This document shows, piece by piece, positions 1 through 12,086 of a stretch of 64,000 bases of DNA; positions within the stretch are counted from its first letter, which is position 1; every line of letters begins with the position of its first letter. This DNA is from Cadophora sp. MPI-SDFR-AT-0126 (lineage: Eukaryota > Ascomycota > Leotiomycetes > Helotiales > Ploettnerulaceae). A program made the translations under genes and the position numbers. The stretch covers positions 744,001-808,000 of the forward strand of contig JAGMVK010000022.1 in NCBI GenBank assembly GCA_020747065.1, written 5' to 3'. A model generated the notes under the pieces. It saw only the letters and a program-made list of their open reading frames with translations, searched no databases and was not told where the DNA came from.

Positions 1-318
1 TTACCAACACATCTCTACATTTCGACTCTTACCATACAGGCGGCGGAGCTCGAGTCGCGATCTCTCATCCACAGCTGTCAAACAGACCTCGGTCTTGGCA
101 ACCTCCTTCCCCCCATCCACCAAAAGCCACACGGCTGGCCGCATACGTCAGGATCAACGCCTCTTTACCTCCGTCAACGCCTCATCGACACCACACTAAA
201 TCCAGCACTCGAGCCTTTCGAGCCTCAGCAAACTACGAATAGCACAAATCGAAAGCAAAACAGCCTTACGATCACCACAACAATCGCGATCACGATCCCG
301 GAAAATCAAGCCATCGCC

Positions 319-370
319 ATGACATCGCCATCCCAATCAAGCCATCAAGCCATCAAGCCACCCATCAATA
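319..370 (+). CDS. possible first coding exon of an unidentified gene
   Basis: An ATG at 319 opens a short Ser/Gln/Pro-rich frame. It runs for 17 codons plus one base into a strong intron donor, GTAAGTGG, at 371. The preceding 200 bases are A/C-rich, as in fungal leaders. I could not find a following exon with a recognisable domain; acceptors near 590-600 or 873 are possible but lead to short frames. Treat it as a weak candidate only. It could equally be chance or a noncoding transcript. Confidence 0.2.
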
Positions 371-3133
371 GTAAGTGGCATGTCATCCCTCCCCAGACCA
401 GGTTCCCCGCATTCTCTAAATCCGTGGCTTTTCCTCCCTCACCATTCGACATCCATCAAAATCGCATCAACAAATCGCTCCTGCTGAGCAGCGAATGGAA
501 TGCAATGAGTGTCAGATGATATCGCGGTCATGCCTCCGTAAGCATGGATATGCTGTCATCGTTTCATCGCCCATGCACCACTTGCGCTGTGACTAGTGAA
601 CGAACGGCAGTTCGTTGGTGATCGTCCTTGGGTGCGGACTTAGGGGTTTAGGGGTCTTGGAGTGACGCAAAGTTCGCTTTGTTTGTGATGCTAAGTAACA
701 GATACAAGGCGTGGCTTGGGAACTTTGGCGCTTAGGAGGAGAGGCGAAACGTGACAGCTCTTGGCCTGTGGGGTAAGCTTGAGAGGTGAGCGAGTTGAAG
801 TTGATGAAAAGGTATGCTAGAGATCCAATTGAGTTTCTAAAAGTGGATTTGATTGGAATTGACTTTTTGCAGAATTCTTCTCTTGAAAATTTCACATTCT
901 CGGCGGTTATGCTTGTCTTGGATTTTCCTTCTGCTTGGTGGGGTGGTGGGGTTGGCTCCATAATGAATGAATGCCTGAAGAGGGGTTCCCTCGGCTCATT
1001 CTTACTTTTCTTTAGGCGACTACGACGTGGATTTACAGATTTCTACTTTCAAAGGCATGCATCTAGCGGTGTGAAATGGTTTATTATCTGATAGCAAGCC
1101 TGTTTCGTCTCTTGGCGCAAGTTGTCGTGCTCGCTGTCGCTAAGTCTCGTCACAGCGTTGTCTTACCGTTGTCAATACGTTTTCATGTTGTCAACCACAA
1201 CAATGCTTTCCAAATTCTCATCTGAAGACAAAAGATTAATGCCGATAGTCTTTTTCAGACAGGTAGCTTCCTCAGCATCCGCGATGTTTCACTCCTACAC
1301 AGCCTCCTCGCATCAAGCAGCGACAGAACATCGAAAGGCAGGTCGGTTGCTCTCCACGTGTTGCTGCTGACCACCAGTTCTCAATTCTTTGATTTTGAGT
1401 CTATACTAGAAGCCGGATTATATACACATCGTCTTCTATGTGTGGAAGTCAATATCGTATTCACTTCTTCTAATCAATTCCGTTCCTCTTGTTCCTCTGT
1501 TCAAGACTCGCCCTAGATTAGATGCTTGGATTGTCGGGTGTAGAAATATCCACTTCTATGCAGAGAGAGAGATCTGGAGAACAGCGTTTACACCACCATG
1601 ATTGATGATCTATGCTTGTGCACTGTGTAGTACAGGGCAGGATAAGAGCACTCACTCAATGACCAAGGGTGCCGTCTATGTTTTTCTGTGTGCGTGCGGA
1701 GATGATACCGGAGATCGTATCTCAAGCCCAGGTTCTGGTCTTGATCAAGCACGGTGTGATAGGGAGGAAGACCGTTTGCTGCTGTCATCTGATCTTCTAT
1801 CGTCATGTCATTAATTTCAACGGCTGAACTCTTGCTGTTCTTACTCTCTTCTTTCGTGATTTTTAATCACCTTCTCCAAATCTACCTCCAGGCGTCTCCC
1901 TCAGAAATTGGTCTAAAGAAGGGAGAGAATTCCTCCCTCGACCCCCCAGCAGCAACTACCTATGGCGTTGCCCTTCTTGATGACCGTGTCCCTCATGTCG
2001 CAGGAGAATTACCTCTGGGACCGAAGTATTTATACTCACCGCGCGTAATCCCCAAATCGGTTCGGTGGTTGGTGAACGGAATTAATTCACTCTCCACCGA
2101 TCTTTTATCAACGTACAGTCCCGACCGTGACCAGCTTCATCATTCACGTAGAATTGTACCTGCATGTTCACGGACCTAGCTTAAGATAGTCCTAACGATC
2201 TGTTCACGAATTGCCTTGTCAGCTGCAGGTCAAGTCGATGCCATGTGGCGTGGCCGACTCCTCATGCGGTACTCATGATTAGTATAGAGGGTTGGGATTT
2301 AAGTTGTTGGTGGAAATATACGAATGGAGGTCGTTCTGGTATCGGGAAGCGACGGCGTGGGTGAGAGTTTTGATGGACCTTCAAGTTGGCTTGTGGATGG
2401 GAAACAACAGGGACGGGGCGGGTATAATTCAAATATTGAAATACGCGTTCTGATCTGCCTCTGCCTCTGCCTCTGCCCGTCATCTGTGTATGAAGGATTA
2501 CGTCAAATCTCCTCTTGAATTTCCATTTCTCCATCCTCATGCACGCCTTTAATTCAAATCCCCCACCCCATCGAGACGTCCCCGGAGTGAGCGATGTCAA
2601 CAACCTTCCACCAGCGCCGCACTCACCACCCTCTCTCAATTTAACCCTAACAATCAATCATCACCGCTCACCCCGCCCCTCATTTCCTCTCATCCGCCCC
2701 CTCAAATATCATCCGCGCAATATGACAAGTTGTCGTCATCCCCACCCTATTCCACGTCGGCCCAGAAACCGGCCTCTTGAAATCCTTCCCTCCCGCCAGA
2801 ATTGGACCACTTGATCATCAAATCAGCACTACCCTCTCTGCTTATCTCCTTCCATCTGTTGCAACTCGAACAGAACTAGGACCGAGGGGGGTATGGGACT
2901 TATTCTTCGTACTGTTGAGTCTCAGTGGTATTTGCTTCAACCAAGATATTCCGCCACTCCACAGCCCCGAAATCCCACTTTCCTCGTGGTTGTAACTCGA
3001 TGGTCAGTAGTGTGTTGTTGAAGGGGTTGTGTTTATGAGTTGTTGTGAGCCGGGTCAATTTATCAGCCATCGTGAGCCGTCAAGCCCTCGAGTCGGTAGT
3101 CAAACCCGATTCCGTGTCCACGTCCAGGAAGGC

Positions 3134-3361
3134 CTATTCTAGCGAAATTCTGATGGATGGAAGTTCAAAGGAAAACAACTCACCATCATCCCTAGTATCA
3201 TACGTGAATCCACCACCATACGGCGCCGCCCCATCTTCCCTCCCCGTGCCAGCACGGTTTGGGTAATGAGGTAGTTGTCGTACCATTTCCCAGTTGGAAC
3301 GTCGAGGGCGAAGATGTTGGTTAGTGAATCGCTGGGGTGCACTGTTGTGTTTATCAGTCAA
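3134..3361 (-). pseudogene. possible kelch-repeat gene relic
   Basis: On the minus strand one frame reads TNIFALDVPTGKWYDN, which resembles the 'xxLDxxTGKWY' strand of kelch/galactose-oxidase-like secreted fungal proteins. An overlapping second frame then reads PNRAGTGRED followed by YGGGFTYDTRDDGELFSFEL, resembling the next kelch turn and 'GGF...LSLP' strand. If both are real, a frame change separates them. No full propeller, start or end can be traced. The resemblance is from memory of the family and the stretch is short, so this may be chance. Confidence 0.22.
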
Positions 3362-5048
3362 TTCCTCTCCGTCTGTCTACATCTTCGCCTTCTCGGCACC
3401 TTCATCATGAGAAAATTAGAACAGGGTATTGTAATACTCACCTCTCATCTGCGGCGTAAGTGCTTTTGCCGGACTAGCTCCTCAATCTCACTATCAGCCA
3501 AGCATTCAGACCTCACATCCAAATGGAAATGAACTCCAAAAAGTCCTGTACAACGAAGAGGGGGAACACGTAATATACCTACAGCACGAAAACGGCGACA
3601 AAAGCCACTCACCCACCCCACCACCTTGATTCGTAACCACGTTCTGGAAAACGCCGTCGTTTTTTGCGGGCTGTAGACCAGGCCAGAAAGATTGGAAGTT
3701 GTCTTCTATGGTGGGGTCTGGTGGGGGTTGAGGGGATTATGAGCGTGTTTTCGAACTGGGTGAAGTGGACTTAGTCTTTGGGATGGTATAGTATTGGAGA
3801 GGGGGAGGGCCGAGGGCGAAGGGAGGAGAGATGTGGGATGGTACGGACTCGTAGGATTGAAGAATTGTTTGCTGCACCTAGCCAGACGCCGAAGAATGCG
3901 AGATTGCAGATTGTTGCTGAAATTGGGGGCGGAGGTATGATGAGCAGAGACATTAAGAGAGGGAGAAAGGGGATGGAGAACATCTTTTTGAAGTGCGATG
4001 GATCTATGGTCAGAGAAGAGGGTGTTGTGTCTCTACTGCCGGGATGGAGCTGTTTGGTGCGAGTGTGTTTGGATAGGAAGAACGACTGGAATGGAGCGTG
4101 AAGTTGAAGATCGAAGGAAAACAAAAAGTGTACGTGGAGCATGAGATGTATTGATATTGAGCTAGGGTCACAACAGAAAGATACTATTACAAGCTTAATT
4201 CATCTGGCTATTATTATCTGAATCGAAGCGGCTGGAGTCTTTCGTATCATCATATTGACAACAACCCTCGCTTATGATCGTGGCGCAGTTGTGAGAATGG
4301 AATTTCGCTGTTCTGACAATTGGAGGCTGCTAGACTCGTCCTTTCATTATTAGAAACTGCACCTTGTTGAGGAATCTTACTCAAGCATGCAATTCTAAAT
4401 TTACGTTTTTTGTCTACGGTGCTGTTGAGTAGCGGTGTGAATCAGTTCAGCCAATGCGCCCCCTCGATCTCGGACGGCAGCCTTTTGCCCTTATTCTTTC
4501 ATAACTATAGCATTTGGAGTAAGCTTTGTTGTTGTATGAAATCGCGAATGAGAAAAGCCTTCTATTTGCTACTCACACGGTCCTCAGTAGAATCATGAAC
4601 GAGCATATACGTTGATCGAGGGAGGGGAACATAGGTCAAAAGGAATCTTCCTTTCTGCTGGCTTATTATCTCATTCCATCTTTGTATCTGGGCTGATTTT
4701 CTTAATTAACGTTTCTGGTCACATAATATTTCCATTCCGATTGTCGTCAAAGACCCGCCGTATCATCTTCCTTCCACTGTGCTTCTTATGTCTCACGCGG
4801 CGTGTCGGAAACAAAGCTCGTCGCCTGCTGATTTGGTAAAGATGCTTTGGATGTAGAAGTTCGATAGCTGGTCTGAGATTTCGAGTATGAGATCGTGGAA
4901 TCTGTAAACTTTGGGAAGAATCAGAATTCAGCCTTGTGATCAAATGGCGAGATGTGGCTGAGCGTGACTGACAGGACTTCAAGCTGGTCACCGCTCTTCG
5001 GCGATCGTGCTACATTCGAGCATTGATCATCCATATGTACGCTTTCTC

Positions 5049-6773
5049 CTACAGCCGAGCCATAAGTGGAGTTGTAGAGTTGTCAATGACACGATAAGGG
5101 GAGATGCGGTAGGAATGAAGGGGCTCCTCGAGACTAGAAGTGTCACTATCTGTGCCACTCCGGCCCCTGTGCCACACGATTATTGCATAGTAATGTTCTA
5201 AGAGAAGGTTTTCTCGAGCTGTGGGAGCTCGCTGAGGCATGTCATAGCCAGTCCTAATTGGGTAATTTATCATTGAGTCTCGAACCCTCAAGCAGTCCCG
5301 ACAAGGTTCATTTACGTGAATGAACCTCCCCGTAGACATACAGCGCTGCCAGCAGGCGCAATTACTGTTTCTCAAGTTTTTCAGCTTCTCGTGCTCTGAT
5401 CTTGCTAGAAGAAGGCGCTCCCATATTTTGGATCTCCAGGCCAGGCTGTTCTTTCTCGACAGGAGTGCTTTCTGATTTTGTTCTGTCAAGCTTGTCAGAT
5501 TGATTCCTGGTTGACTTTCATAAGATACATGCAGTCCCGGAGTGCCGGAAATTCCCATTCTTGTCGATAGGTGGCGATGGTCTCTGAATTCTTCCCACTT
5601 CCGTAAAGTTGATCGTGTCCCATCCCCTAAGCGTTGCCATTTCGTCAATCGAGATATTACCGATCTTCCCCAGTTGAATATCTCGGCCTCGATCTGGTAC
5701 TCCACGAAACATTCTATGCATCGCCAAATGACTGAGCATTCGTCTATTGGACATCTATCTCTGCTGGTTCCAGCAGCATGTTTGTGCCAACGAGGGTTAA
5801 TATGTGGCCAAGACGTTGGGGATATGATATGAGCGACTTCCTCAAAGAGTTTTTTTCTCACTGACTGCCAAGAACCCTGTCCCAACGCACGTAGCGTCTC
5901 TCCAAACTGAGATCCGGCTATTTCTATGCGTGCGACTCGCTGAGTCCGAAGAACCAGCTCTCCGACTACGATGCGCGCGTCGTACGACTTCAAAGAAGCG
6001 AGGGTTTGGCCCCCGTCATCAGGAAGCCGTATCGACTTTTCAATCTTCGTGTACGTGAATGCATCGAGAGGTATTCCATACTGATCCCCAAACCGATGGC
6101 GCTTCCTAGCCGATTGCAGATGGGCCCAATTGATTTCGTAGCCCGATCGCAGGCATGGCCTGTCCAAGTACCCGTCAAAGCGATGGCCGTAGTAGTGCTG
6201 ATTAGAAGTCGCATGTCGGGCAGCACGATCATCGCTGGCCCGAATGCACACCGGTCTGACTTTCGAACGCCATTGATAGGTAGTCAGGTCTGTCAAGCCT
6301 GGACGAGGCGCCATTTCTGCCCTGTGCAAAAGGTGGCAATCCTCGCAATGGAGGTGCGTTGGACTTTCTGCATCGAGGATGAAGACCAACTTGCCATGCT
6401 CATATCTCAATGAGGGTCTGAATGTACACTCTTCATATCAGTGGCCGAAGGCCTTCATAAACCTTTTGTTGCAGGGGGAGAGGCAGCATGCATCAATCGT
6501 AGTTATATACGTTTCGATGATACCAAGCAGCTCATTTGGAAGGCCACAAAGGGATGCTTTCTTGAAGGTTATATCTGTAATAGAAACTGGATTCTTTTCT
6601 GCCAACGATTCTGTAGTGTCGGTGGTCTCCATACCTGAGGTGATTTTAAGTGCTGGCATTTCGGAGTCAACACTTGCAAGGTGTGAAGGCTGCATCGTGT
6701 TTGTAAAGTCTTCCTTTGTCGCAACCTTCGGATTTTCTACTGCTGCTGTTGCCATTTCATTTTCGTGTGCCAT
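5049..6773 (-). pseudogene. F-box domain protein gene interrupted by an in-frame TGA
   Basis: The minus-strand frame starts with ATG at 6773. Residues about 78-111 hold an F-box-like segment (LCGLPNELLGIIETYITTID, then ACCLSPCNKRF). F-box proteins bind Skp1 and present substrates to SCF ubiquitin ligases. A TGA at 6440-6438 stops the frame after residue 111, yet the same frame stays open for another 465 codons to 5049. That part includes a CxxC...LH segment (HCEDCHLLHR) usual just after the F-box in this fungal family. Joined, the product would be about 573 residues. The simplest reading is a nonsense change, for example TGG to TGA. The alternative is a 45-bp intron (6462-6418, donor GTTTAT, acceptor TTCAG) that removes the stop in frame but also removes residues that look conserved. 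Transcript data would decide. Confidence 0.6.
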
Positions 6774-7113
6774 TTTCTAGGTGAGGAGGTCAAGTCTCAA
6801 AAATTTAATATCTTGGTCTGCCAACGTCGCTTGAAGAAAACGTGAGCGCCTACTAATATCGGTCCCAAAGTTCATATCCAGTAAGTCAGGTCTAGATTAA
6901 CACACGAAATCAGACAATAAATTCCAAAATATTTCATTCTCGAGAGAGAAAAAAAAAATGGTACTTGTACGGCATTGCCTTATCGCTCAAGTGTTATGTG
7001 GCTATTCGCACAGGTAACCAAGCGTGGTGGATCAAAATTCTAACACATGAACAAACCAAAAGACATTGAGCGTATTGATAAGAGTAACAAGTATGTGAAA
7101 ATCTAACATAAGC
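6774..7113. other. intergenic, F-box promoter and P450 3' flank
   Basis: This is A/T-rich spacer between the F-box gene start and the stop of the first P450. It contains a short poly-A run near 6948-6958. No coding signal is seen. Confidence 0.6.
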
Positions 7114-8866
7114 TTAGTACTTAGTAGCTACAGCGATGCTTCCTTCTCGCTCTACCAAAGCCGCGTGCTGTGCGCTGCGAGGCTTTATCGACACCGGAAA
7201 CGGAGCGAAGCGATGCTCCAGCCAATTGGTATGGAGAGTGTCGACTGGCTGACCCTAAGTCAAGGATTAGATTCATCATTGAAAATCAGATGTAACATTC
7301 TTACCTCTATCTGTTCAAAATCAAAACAGTAGAGAAGCCGAGCAAAAGCTATCCATACATTTGATTGGCCAACATTGTATCCAGAACAAACTCTCCGACC
7401 TATGAGCCATATCAGCCATACATAATTCTCAGCATCGATCAATGATATGAAGCTCACCTGGTCCAAAGCCCCAATGTCCTTTCAACACATTATCCAGATC
7501 GGCATTCAGGAACCTCTCAGGCCAGAACCTATGGGGGTCTTCATACTCATCCGGATTCAAAGATACCGCCATGTTATTCCATGTGAATAGCGTACCGGCA
7601 GGGAATTTGTACCCCTCATACTCATCATCCTGTATCAACATATGCGGAACACCAATCTCAGCGAACGGTCGCCATCGAAACCCCTCCTTCACAACCGCAG
7701 TGATATACCGCAGATTCGGTCTGTCGCTAAACTCAGGCAATCGTTCAGCATTTGATCCACAGACTCTATCGAGAGCTTCTCGCGCTGTCTTGACCCAACG
7801 CTTGTCAGTCACTGCTGCTGAGATCAGAATGCTCAGCGCCATTCGCGAAGTATCACTCCCAGCTTCCAGGAGTGAGCCAAGCGCGAACAGCGTTTGCGCC
7901 TCTCCAAACTTTTCTGTTTCCGGATTGGCTAGGAACTGGACAGCAAAACAGTCTTTCGCTCTCCCAGACTCTATCTTCTGCTTCAATTCTGCGACTTCTC
8001 GTCGATAGACCCTGCTGATCGTTAATCTGGACATTTCAGTGAGATCTTGGGGGACCCACTTCAGACATTTCTGGTAAGCTCTTTCCCCTCGAGGGCGCCA
8101 CCATTGGAGTGGTTTTGGCAGATTTTCCAGCACGGGTAATACATCAGCGATGCTGGCTCCTGGTTGCATCGCCATGATGATCTCGTTCGACGTGTCGAGT
8201 AGCTCCTTGATTTTCGGATCCGACGACTCCATTCTCTTTCCGAAAACAACACTCATGATGACTGAATTGGCGAAGCGCTGGTTACCTTCATACCACTTGT
8301 CGGTGTTGTGAAGGTAATCATAGATGAGGTGTTTGGACTCCAGGTCTTGGAAAGGAGCGAAGGTTTGGGTGTTGGTCTTGTTGAGGATGGAGTGCATCAC
8401 TTTGCGGAGTGTGCGCCATCTATCACTATACGGCATCAAAAGGACTCGATTCCCACCTGACATGAGATTGGATGTCATGGGGAGATTCGCTCTTGAAGAG
8501 TAAATCGCTGACCGCTTCTCCATCAGATCGTTGATAACTCGACTTGAATTCAGGAAGACCCAGGTGTTGACACCTATCTTGCAAGTAAACCTTCAGGGTT
8601 TTCAGTACTTCACTTATTACATTTCCAGTGAATGGATCTGAAACTTACATTTCGCCATATTTCTCAGCTTGCTCTTTTCCCCATAGCCCTTGCTGGTTCG
8701 GTGGTAATTGAAAAGTGTTTCCCACGATCGGGCTTCCTGGAATCCTTGGTGGAAGCTTGTACTTTTTGCTAGCAACATGACTTGCGATTATCTTCTGCAG
8801 AACTCCGATGACCAGAATGCCAATGACTATTGTCGGCAAGAGACTGAAGCTTTCAAAAAGTGCCAT
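7114..8866 (-). CDS. cytochrome P450 monooxygenase (OrdA-like fungal microsomal type), P450-1
   Basis: Exons on the minus strand: 8866-8649, 8590-7458, 7399-7305 and 7254-7114, giving 528 residues; every junction keeps the frame. The N-terminus is a hydrophobic ER anchor (MALFESFSLLPTIVIGILVI) followed by a proline-rich hinge (LPPRIPGSP). Further landmarks are the I-helix oxygen-activation motif AGSDTS, the K-helix ExxR (KEGFR) and the haem loop FGPGRRVCSG, with the iron-ligating Cys at about residue 455. The haem loop spans the exon 2/3 junction. It should hydroxylate or otherwise oxidise a hydrophobic substrate, using electrons from NADPH-P450 reductase. It is clearly paralogous to the next gene: the SAIYSSR segment and region after it are shared. 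It is transcribed divergently from that gene and forms a cluster with the MFS and FAD monooxygenase genes. The substrate is unknown. Confidence 0.93.
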
Positions 8867-9480
8867 CTTGATTCCTCTCACTTGTAATTTGGGGTCAAGA
8901 TGGGGAAGTGTAAATAGATGCTGAAGATCATGTGATGACTTATCAATAGAAGGCGTTGTTGTCCGTATTTCCAGCCGTGCGCCTATTTCTAAATGAAATT
9001 TCTCTTCCCCGAATGCTATCAAGATGACCTCCCCAAGACGAATCCCAGTGGTGAGTGGGGCAAGAGATTCTCTTGCCGCGTACAGATGTCCGCACTATTA
9101 AGCATCCAAGTCGCATAAGGCATGTACGAAAACGACGCAGCCATTCGGTGGCGACCTTCCGATGCATGAAGACTGCCTATCATTTGCTAATGTGCCCTTC
9201 ACGATTCGATGCTTGCTTTCCATGTGTTGCTGGTAAGCTTCGTGTGGGGCTCCCCGCACTATTTACCCCAGATCCCCTGATTGGGGCACGCAGGCAGGTT
9301 CACAGTGAGTCCATGAGTGCTAAGGCGCTACCGTATCTTGCTTGCTACCCCAACCCCAATTACCCCGCTGGAGCTGAGTGAGGGGTCAAGGAGGTCGAAA
9401 TTAACATTTCTACGAATGCCCTCAATATATCACAAGATCAAACTATAAACAAGTTACGAGTGACTCTCAGCACCGGCACG
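8867..9480. promoter_or_regulatory. bidirectional promoter between the two P450 genes
   Basis: This 614-bp region separates the start codons of two divergent P450 genes, so it should hold the control elements of both. It is rich in short C4/G4 words: TTGGGGT at 8889, GTGGGGCTCCCC at 9244, a CCCC-N5-GGGG dyad at about 9274-9286, and closely spaced TACCCCAAC and AATTACCCC at 9346-9366. Such words resemble binding sites of fungal C2H2 regulators of the stress-response (CCCCT) or carbon-repressor class. Which factor binds is not known. Confidence 0.6.
9346..9354 (-). promoter_or_regulatory. GTTGGGGTA motif, copy 1 (upstream of P450-2)
   Basis: The plus strand reads TACCCCAAC, the reverse complement of GTTGGGGTA. 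It ends 127 bp before the P450-2 start codon. A related AATTACCCC follows directly at 9358-9366. The same 9-mer recurs upstream of the MFS and FAD monooxygenase genes. A role as a shared operator is inference. Confidence 0.35.
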
Positions 9481-11171
9481 ATGTCGTCCCGTATTCTAAG
9501 TCTGCTGAAGCTGCCACAGTTGCCAGTTTGGCAATGGCTGGTCGGAATCCTCATCGTCCTCCCATTGTCCCTTCTCATATTCTTCTACCTCTGGACAACA
9601 CCAACAATCCTAACCGACTCACGACGGAAAAAACTCCCTCCAGGCCCCAGCGGCCTCCCTTTCGTCGGTAACATCCTCGATCTAATCGACAACGAGAGCG
9701 TTCCCCGCAAAGCCGTAGACTGGACAAAGAAATACGGGCACGTCTTCTACACGAAAATAGGAGGCTCAGATTGGATATGGCTCTCCTCGCCGAAGGCAGT
9801 GAAAGATCTCATGGACAAGAAATCCGCCATTTATTCCTCTCGACCTCCCGCGCCTCTCGCGCAGGATGTTGCTTCCGGCGGACGCAGACAGCTGTTCATG
9901 GCGTATGGGCCGCGGTATCGCGTTGTGAGGAAGATTGCGCACTCGCTTCTGAATATCACCATGTCAACAAACTACCAGCCAGTCCAAGACCTCGAGTCTA
10001 AACAATTGTTGTATGACCTCTTACATGACCCTGTACATTTCTACGACCACAACAGACGGTACTCGGCTAGTGTCATCATCTCAATTACGTACGGCCATCG
10101 AATCGCAAGCTGGGATAGCCCTCTCGCGAGGAAAATCTATGCTGTGGTCAACAACCTGCAGAACTTCTCCAGTCCGGGCATGTGGATGGTCGATAGCTTT
10201 CCATCTGTCCAGAATTTGCCGCAAATCTTCTTTGGTAATTGGAGAGACTTCGGAAGGAAATGTTTTGAGCACGATTCACCGATTTATCTTGGCCTGTGGA
10301 GTGATCTGAAGAAAGAGATTGAAGACGGCAAAGCCGCGCAGTGTTTCTGTAAGGATTTTTATGAGAGTGATCCAGAGAAATTGGGGTTGGATACTTTGCA
10401 GGCTGCGTATCAGTGCGGTGGGTTGGTGGAAGCTGGATCGGAAACGACTTCCGCGTTCTTGAACACGTTCTTGCTGTTTGCGACGGAGAACCCAGAGGTG
10501 GTGACTAAGGCTCAGGAGGAGCTGGATCGTGTTGTTGGCGGAGATCGCTATCCGAGCTGGGAGGATGAGCAAAATTTGCCGTATATTCGGGCTTGTATCA
10601 AGGAGTTGTTGAGGATGAGACCCCCGAACAAGGTGGGCATACACCATGCTACGACAGAGGACGACTGGTACGAAGGCATGTTCATCCCGAAGAACTCTGT
10701 TGTAATTCTCAATTGGTGGTAGGTAGACTTCCTCATACTTTCTAGAAGTCTCAATCTGACCTAATCAGGGCAATCAACTACGATTCTGAGAGGTGGGAGT
10801 CGCCTTACGAGTACAAACCTGAACGTTTCCTCGGCTACGATTTGCCGGCAGCAGCATACATCAACTCCGCCGACCCATATGAACGAGATCATGTTTCGTA
10901 CGGAGCCGGCCGCAGAGTGTGTCCCGGCGTGCACATTGCCGAGAAATCTCTGTTCCTGAATATCAGCAGGATTATGTGGGGATTCAACGTCTCGAAGAAG
11001 AAGGTGGATGGGAAGGAGGTCGATCCGTTAAATGCGATGGTACCTGGTTGGATGTGTATCCCTCAGCCGTTTGAGTGTGATATCACTGTTCGCTCAGAGA
11101 AGCACGCGAAGATGATCGAGAGTATCTGGGCTAAGGCTTCGAAGGACATTAAGCTGGACGAGAAGAAGTGA
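9481..11171 (+). CDS. cytochrome P450 monooxygenase (OrdA-like), P450-2
   Basis: Exons 9481-10718 and 10769-11171 give 546 residues. The first ATG is at 9481; the frame is open a little further upstream but without an ATG. The N-terminus has a membrane anchor (LVGILIVLPLSLLIFFYLW) and the hinge LPPGPSGLPFVGN. The I-helix motif is AGSETT, ExxR is in KELLR, and the haem loop is SYGAGRRVCPG with Cys at about residue 464. The usual first Phe of the haem loop is Tyr here. The protein is a diverged paralogue of P450-1, so the pair probably arose by local duplication and inversion. It is likely to act on the same pathway as its neighbours. It is an ER-membrane enzyme and its substrate is unknown. 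Confidence 0.94.
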
Positions 11172-12086
11172 TGCATGCATAGTGTGTTCGGTTGGAAATG
11201 TCAGCAGCACATGAGTCACCATACTTGTTTATAGAACAGAGAGCACTTTTCAACTCACACTTCTAAAATTCTGATTTAAATCGAGATCGTCAAACATGTG
11301 GTGATCTGGCACGAACAAAACCATATATCCTAGCATTGATGCCTCTAGAGAAAAAATAATCCAGCTGAAGTTAGCATATCAGTCATACTTCTCCTTGCTA
11401 ATGAGTCCAAAATGGATATGTAGCTTCACTCTGAGCACACAGATAACAGTTCTCATCTATCACACCCGACGAAGCCATTCACAAAACAGTCGCATATTAA
11501 AACTCATCTTCCAGAACAAAGATAAGCTGACAGCATAATCTCATGCAAAGCTATACTGCCTAGCTCACATAAAACATTACTCATCTTCACTCTCATCCTT
11601 CTACTTTAGCTTGGCGTAGTACGCATGTGGGGCTCCCAAATGCACCACTTCACCCCCGCATTCAGCCTCTTCCATTCCACCAATACACTTTCCCCATTCC
11701 CCATGCCAAGGACCTCGCTTCCCCAACTTTTCAAAGAAAACAAGGGGAAAGGCAAGTGCCGTGCTAGATCAATGGTTGGGGTAAATTCAACTCTGTAGAG
11801 CTGCAGAGTCGATGCCCGACGCGACATCAGGATAAGGTACAGCTTCAGCTACCAGTATGTGCGCCGTGTCCTGGTCCGAAGGGAATTACCCCACGAATGA
11901 ATTTGAGATGGACATTTGTCTGTAACATATAAGATACATCAAGGGATCGAGATCAACAGGAAGAAAATTCAGTAAGAATCTGCATCTGCATCTCCAATTT
12001 TTCCGTCTGTATTTCTCGTCATTGCATTACCATCTCCTCTCTCCACAACACCTCAACGCTTCACGACTTGAAGAAGACCACTCACA
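11172..12086. other. intergenic, promoter of the MFS transporter
   Basis: No gene is seen. The right half is presumably the MFS promoter and leader. It holds GTTGGGGTAAATT at 11775-11787 and AATTACCCC at 11884-11892, both related to words in the P450 promoter. Confidence 0.6.
11775..11783 (+). promoter_or_regulatory. GTTGGGGTA motif, copy 2 (upstream of the MFS gene)
   Basis: This is an exact copy of the 9-mer found before P450-2 and the FAD monooxygenase. It ends 303 bp before the MFS start codon, and a second related word, AATTACCCC, lies at 11884-11892. Function as a co-regulatory site is inference. Confidence 0.35.

Larger units (their letters stand above)
1..5048. other. gene-poor 5' region, no convincing gene
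   Basis: I see no ORF here with a recognisable domain. The first 310 bases are A/C-rich, like fungal promoter or 5' leader sequence, and lead into a short ATG exon (separate entry). A CTGCCT-type simple repeat sits near 2456-2478. A short kelch-like stretch is on the minus strand near 3.1-3.4 kb (separate entry). The other open frames are short, lack domain signatures and overlap each other, as expected of chance ORFs. Transcribed noncoding RNA or rapidly evolving genes with many introns cannot be excluded. Confidence 0.5.

Noticed and set aside
2262..2657. Minus-strand frame with a GRGRGR segment
   Set aside because: The GR run is the translation of a CTGCCT simple repeat, and the rest has no domain.
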